64,000 nt of DNA from CAXBID01 sp963815305 (lineage in GTDB: Bacteria > Bacteroidota > Bacteroidia > Flavobacteriales > Flavobacteriaceae), in contig CAWFFW010000001.1 in NCBI GenBank assembly GCA_963815305.1, positions 2,914,001 through 2,978,000 on the forward strand. Direction: 5' to 3'. The notes beneath the pieces were generated by a model, which did not search any database, was not told where the DNA came from, and saw only the letters and a program-made list of their open reading frames with translations. The stretch's first letter is position 1. Every line of letters starts with the position of its first letter. Both the position numbers and the translations under genes were made by a program. Of this stretch, positions 61,829-64,000 are shown in pieces.

Positions 61829-61932
61829 AAGTGTTCAAAAATAACAATTGAAATGATATAACGTGCAAAAAATATAAAAACCCATTCTACAAACTGAGTA
61901 TAATGACGCTTAGATTTTAAGATTTATCAATT

Positions 61933-64000
61933 ATGAAAAAAATAACTTATGCAAAATCCTTCTTTTTTTTAGCAACCTTTTTAGCGGTGGTGTCTTTTGG
62001 GTTTGGGCAGATAATAACTTTTGATTTTAATGGAAATTTGGGTAATGAAACTTCCGTAACATCAAATTATAATGTTCCAAATTTAACATCGTCATCTATA
62101 AGTAGAGGTGCAGGATTAAATGCCTTTAATAATGTTAACAGGTTTAATTCAAGATCTTGGGCTAGTACTAGCATTGCAAATGCAATTACTGGAAATGATT
62201 ATGTGCAATTCACAATTACTCCCATTTCTGGTTATCAATTTAATATGTCAACAATTATTTTTAATATTCAACGCTCAGATGTTGGTCTTAGAGGTATTGC
62301 TTTAAGGAGTTCTATAGATGGATATACAAACAATATTGATGGGGAAAAAAATATAGCTGATAATACAAATATTACTGAAGTAGTAACCTTTACTGTTAAT
62401 CAATCTAATATAACAACTTCTGTTATATATAGAGTTTATGGATGGGCCGAATTTGGAACTGGAGCTGGAGGTTTTGAAGGAGTTGGGAATGATATTATTG
62501 TAAATGGTTCGGTATATGCTATTCCAGTGTGTTCTGAACCAACTGTAACGTGGACTTCAAGTGGATGGTCACCTGTTGGAGGCCCAACAATTGATACGCC
62601 TGTAATTATTAACGAAAGTTATAATACAGCAATAAATGGTGGAAGTTTTAGTGCATGTAGTTTGACTGTAAATAGTGGTGCAACACTAAATATTACTGAT
62701 GGTTATTTTATTAAAGTTGAAAATGATGTAACAGTAGATAGAGGAATAATTTCTGTTAGCACGAAAGGTGCTTTTGTACAAAATAGTGATTTAGGAACAT
62801 TTTCATTAATTAATTTGGGCTCTGCAACAGTAAATAAAACAACTCGAAATTATTTTGATTCTGAATTACATTATGTGTATTGGAGTTCTCCTGTAAAAAA
62901 TGCTAATGTAATTAGTGTTTTTGGAGACCCTTACCTCAATAGACGTTTTTATTTTAATGCATCATTATATTTAGATGAACATACTAATGGTACTACCAAC
63001 GGTATTTCTGATGATATAGATGATAATGGCAATGATTGGCAGGTAGCCAGTGGAATAATGGATGTTGGGCGTGGCTATGTAATTTCAACAACCTTTCCTT
63101 TTTTAGGAACACCATACAGCAATGATCATCAATTTTCGGGTGCTTTTAATACAGGAAATATTGATGTGCCTATCTACAGAAATGATTCTTCAACTAGTGA
63201 TACTAATTGGAATTTAATTGGTAATCCATATCCGTCCGCAATAAATGTAGAAGACTTTTTGTTACAGAATTATTATGATGTTTCAAATCCGGCAGGGACT
63301 TTAGGTGGTGTTATATATCTTTGGACACATAATAGTGTAGCTTCTGTTGCAAACTCTGGAAACCAAACTTATAATTTTAGTCAAGATGATTATGCAACTA
63401 TGAATCTGGCAGGTGGCGTTCTTGGAGCTCCATTAGCAGCGGATAGCGGCGGAGAAATACCTAATGGGTATATTCCATCTGGTCAAGGGTTTTTTGTTAC
63501 TTATTCAAATAACGGTACTACAACTTCCTCTAGCGGAAATATTACTGAGGGTAATGTTAATTTTAATAATGCTATGCGAATGGCAGATGGCACTAGTAAT
63601 AGCCAGTTTTTCAAAAGCGGTAATTCAAAAAAGAATTCACATTCAAACGCCAATAAGTTATGGCTCAATTTAACTTCTAATAATGGCGTATTTAATCAAT
63701 CTTTAATAGCGTACCTAACTTCTGCAAGTAATAATTATGATGGTGAAGCTTTTGATGCACCTAAAAATTTATCTTCAGATGTATCTACTATTTTATATAC
63801 AACCATTGAAGATTCGGATAAAAAGTTTGCTATTCAAGCAAGATCTTCTGAAAGCTTAAACAAAGATGAAATCATCAGTCTCGGTTTTAGTACTAAAATA
63901 AATGTTGCTACCCTTTATACCTTATCTATTGCACAAATACAAGGCGACTTTTTAACCAACAATCCTGTTTATATAAAAGACCAGCTATTAAATACAACCC
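61933..64000 (+). CDS. Large secreted surface protein, probable T9SS cargo (C-terminus beyond the window)
   Basis: Open from ATG 61933 to the window edge (at least 689 residues). Signal peptide about MKKITYAKSFFFLATFLAVV with SFGFGQ behind it. An N-terminal beta domain with FDFNGNLGNETSVTSNYNVP is followed by a PKD/lectin-like region, then the module shared with the giant protein at 28640: YWSSPVKNAN, IGNPYPSAINVEDFLL and IPSGQGFFVTYSN. That module precedes the T9SS sorting domain in the other protein, so the same is expected here but is not seen. Exported to the surface by the type IX system; likely adhesin. It starts 105 bp after the divergent recX gene. Confidence 0.85.
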   Translation, partial: MKKITYAKSFFFLATFLAVVSFGFGQIITFDFNGNLGNETSVTSNYNVPNLTSSSISRGAGLNAFNNVNRFNSRSWASTSIANAITGNDYVQFTITPISGYQFNMSTIIFNIQRSDVGLRGIALRSSIDGYTNNIDGEKNIADNTNITEVVTFTVNQSNITTSVIYRVYGWAEFGTGAGGFEGVGNDIIVNGSVYAIPVCSEPTVTWTSSGWSPVGGPTIDTPVIINESYNTAINGGSFSACSLTVNSGATLNITDGYFIKVENDVTVDRGIISVSTKGAFVQNSDLGTFSLINLGSATVNKTTRNYFDSELHYVYWSSPVKNANVISVFGDPYLNRRFYFNASLYLDEHTNGTTNGISDDIDDNGNDWQVASGIMDVGRGYVISTTFPFLGTPYSNDHQFSGAFNTGNIDVPIYRNDSSTSDTNWNLIGNPYPSAINVEDFLLQNYYDVSNPAGTLGGVIYLWTHNSVASVANSGNQTYNFSQDDYATMNLAGGVLGAPLAADSGGEIPNGYIPSGQGFFVTYSNNGTTTSSSGNITEGNVNFNNAMRMADGTSNSQFFKSGNSKKNSHSNANKLWLNLTSNNGVFNQSLIAYLTSASNNYDGEAFDAPKNLSSDVSTILYTTIEDSDKKFAIQARSSESLNKDEIISLGFSTKINVATLYTLSIAQIQGDFLTNNPVYIKDQLLNTT

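Overview
The window reads as chromosomal DNA of a flavobacterium (Bacteroidota, most likely Flavobacteriaceae). The evidence is the low G+C content, promoters of the TAnnTTTG type without obvious Shine-Dalgarno sites, many SusC/FecA-like TonB-dependent receptors paired with lipoproteins, gliding-bacterium type secreted proteins with a T9SS C-terminal sorting domain, and lineage-typical genes (DUF4270 lipoprotein, short GT5 protein next to panC/panD, long LspA, atpD-atpC split from the rest of the ATP synthase). I see no phage, insertion sequence, CRISPR array, rRNA or tRNA. The species cannot be named from here.

Layout. 1-6 kb: the end of an EEP-fold nuclease/phosphatase gene faces a transcript carrying a TonB receptor, a lipoprotein and a secreted endonuclease I, which looks like an extracellular nucleic-acid use locus. 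6-13.6 kb: pgi, an M23 peptidase, tryptophan 2,3-dioxygenase and a DUF3108 protein form one tight transcript, next to homogentisate dioxygenase and 4-hydroxyphenylpyruvate dioxygenase. Together these give aromatic amino acid catabolism. 13.9-18.2 kb: patatin-barrel protein, small membrane protein, uvrC. 18.4-21.3 kb: a promoter, a structured leader and a compact four-gene operon (retropepsin-like protease, RimK ligase, aspartoacylase-like hydrolase, 5-formyl-THF cyclo-ligase). 21.3-28.6 kb: secreted OmpA-like protein, lspA, DksA/TraR-like protein, ileS, PepSY-like lipoprotein. 28.6-38 kb: a giant T9SS surface protein, radA, an esterase-like protein without its serine, a flippase-like membrane protein, panD and panC. 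38-42.6 kb: GT5-like protein, DUF4270 lipoprotein, glmS. 42.8-49.2 kb: TonB receptor plus GDSL lipoprotein, then atpD and atpC. 49.3-54.6 kb: Na+/solute symporter, orphan UmuD-like protein, a non-coding stretch with a second copy of the structured element, and a DUF2975/XRE operon. 54.7-64 kb: DUF2007 protein, MocR regulator divergent from a TonB receptor with a palindromic operator between them, a serine hydrolase, a JmjC/cupin-like protein, a small barrel, recX and the start of a second large T9SS-type protein that runs off the window.

Most genes are ordinary for the family. The most interesting signals are non-coding or at gene edges: two copies of a structured RNA-like element at 18401 and 51481, one of them forming the leader of the RimK operon; paired inverted repeats between hmgA and hpd; a 24-bp imperfect hairpin ending 3 nt before atpC; a CTG start that restores the signal peptide of the patatin protein; palindromes at the MocR and DUF2975/XRE promoters; and an esterase-like protein whose nucleophile is Asp instead of Ser.
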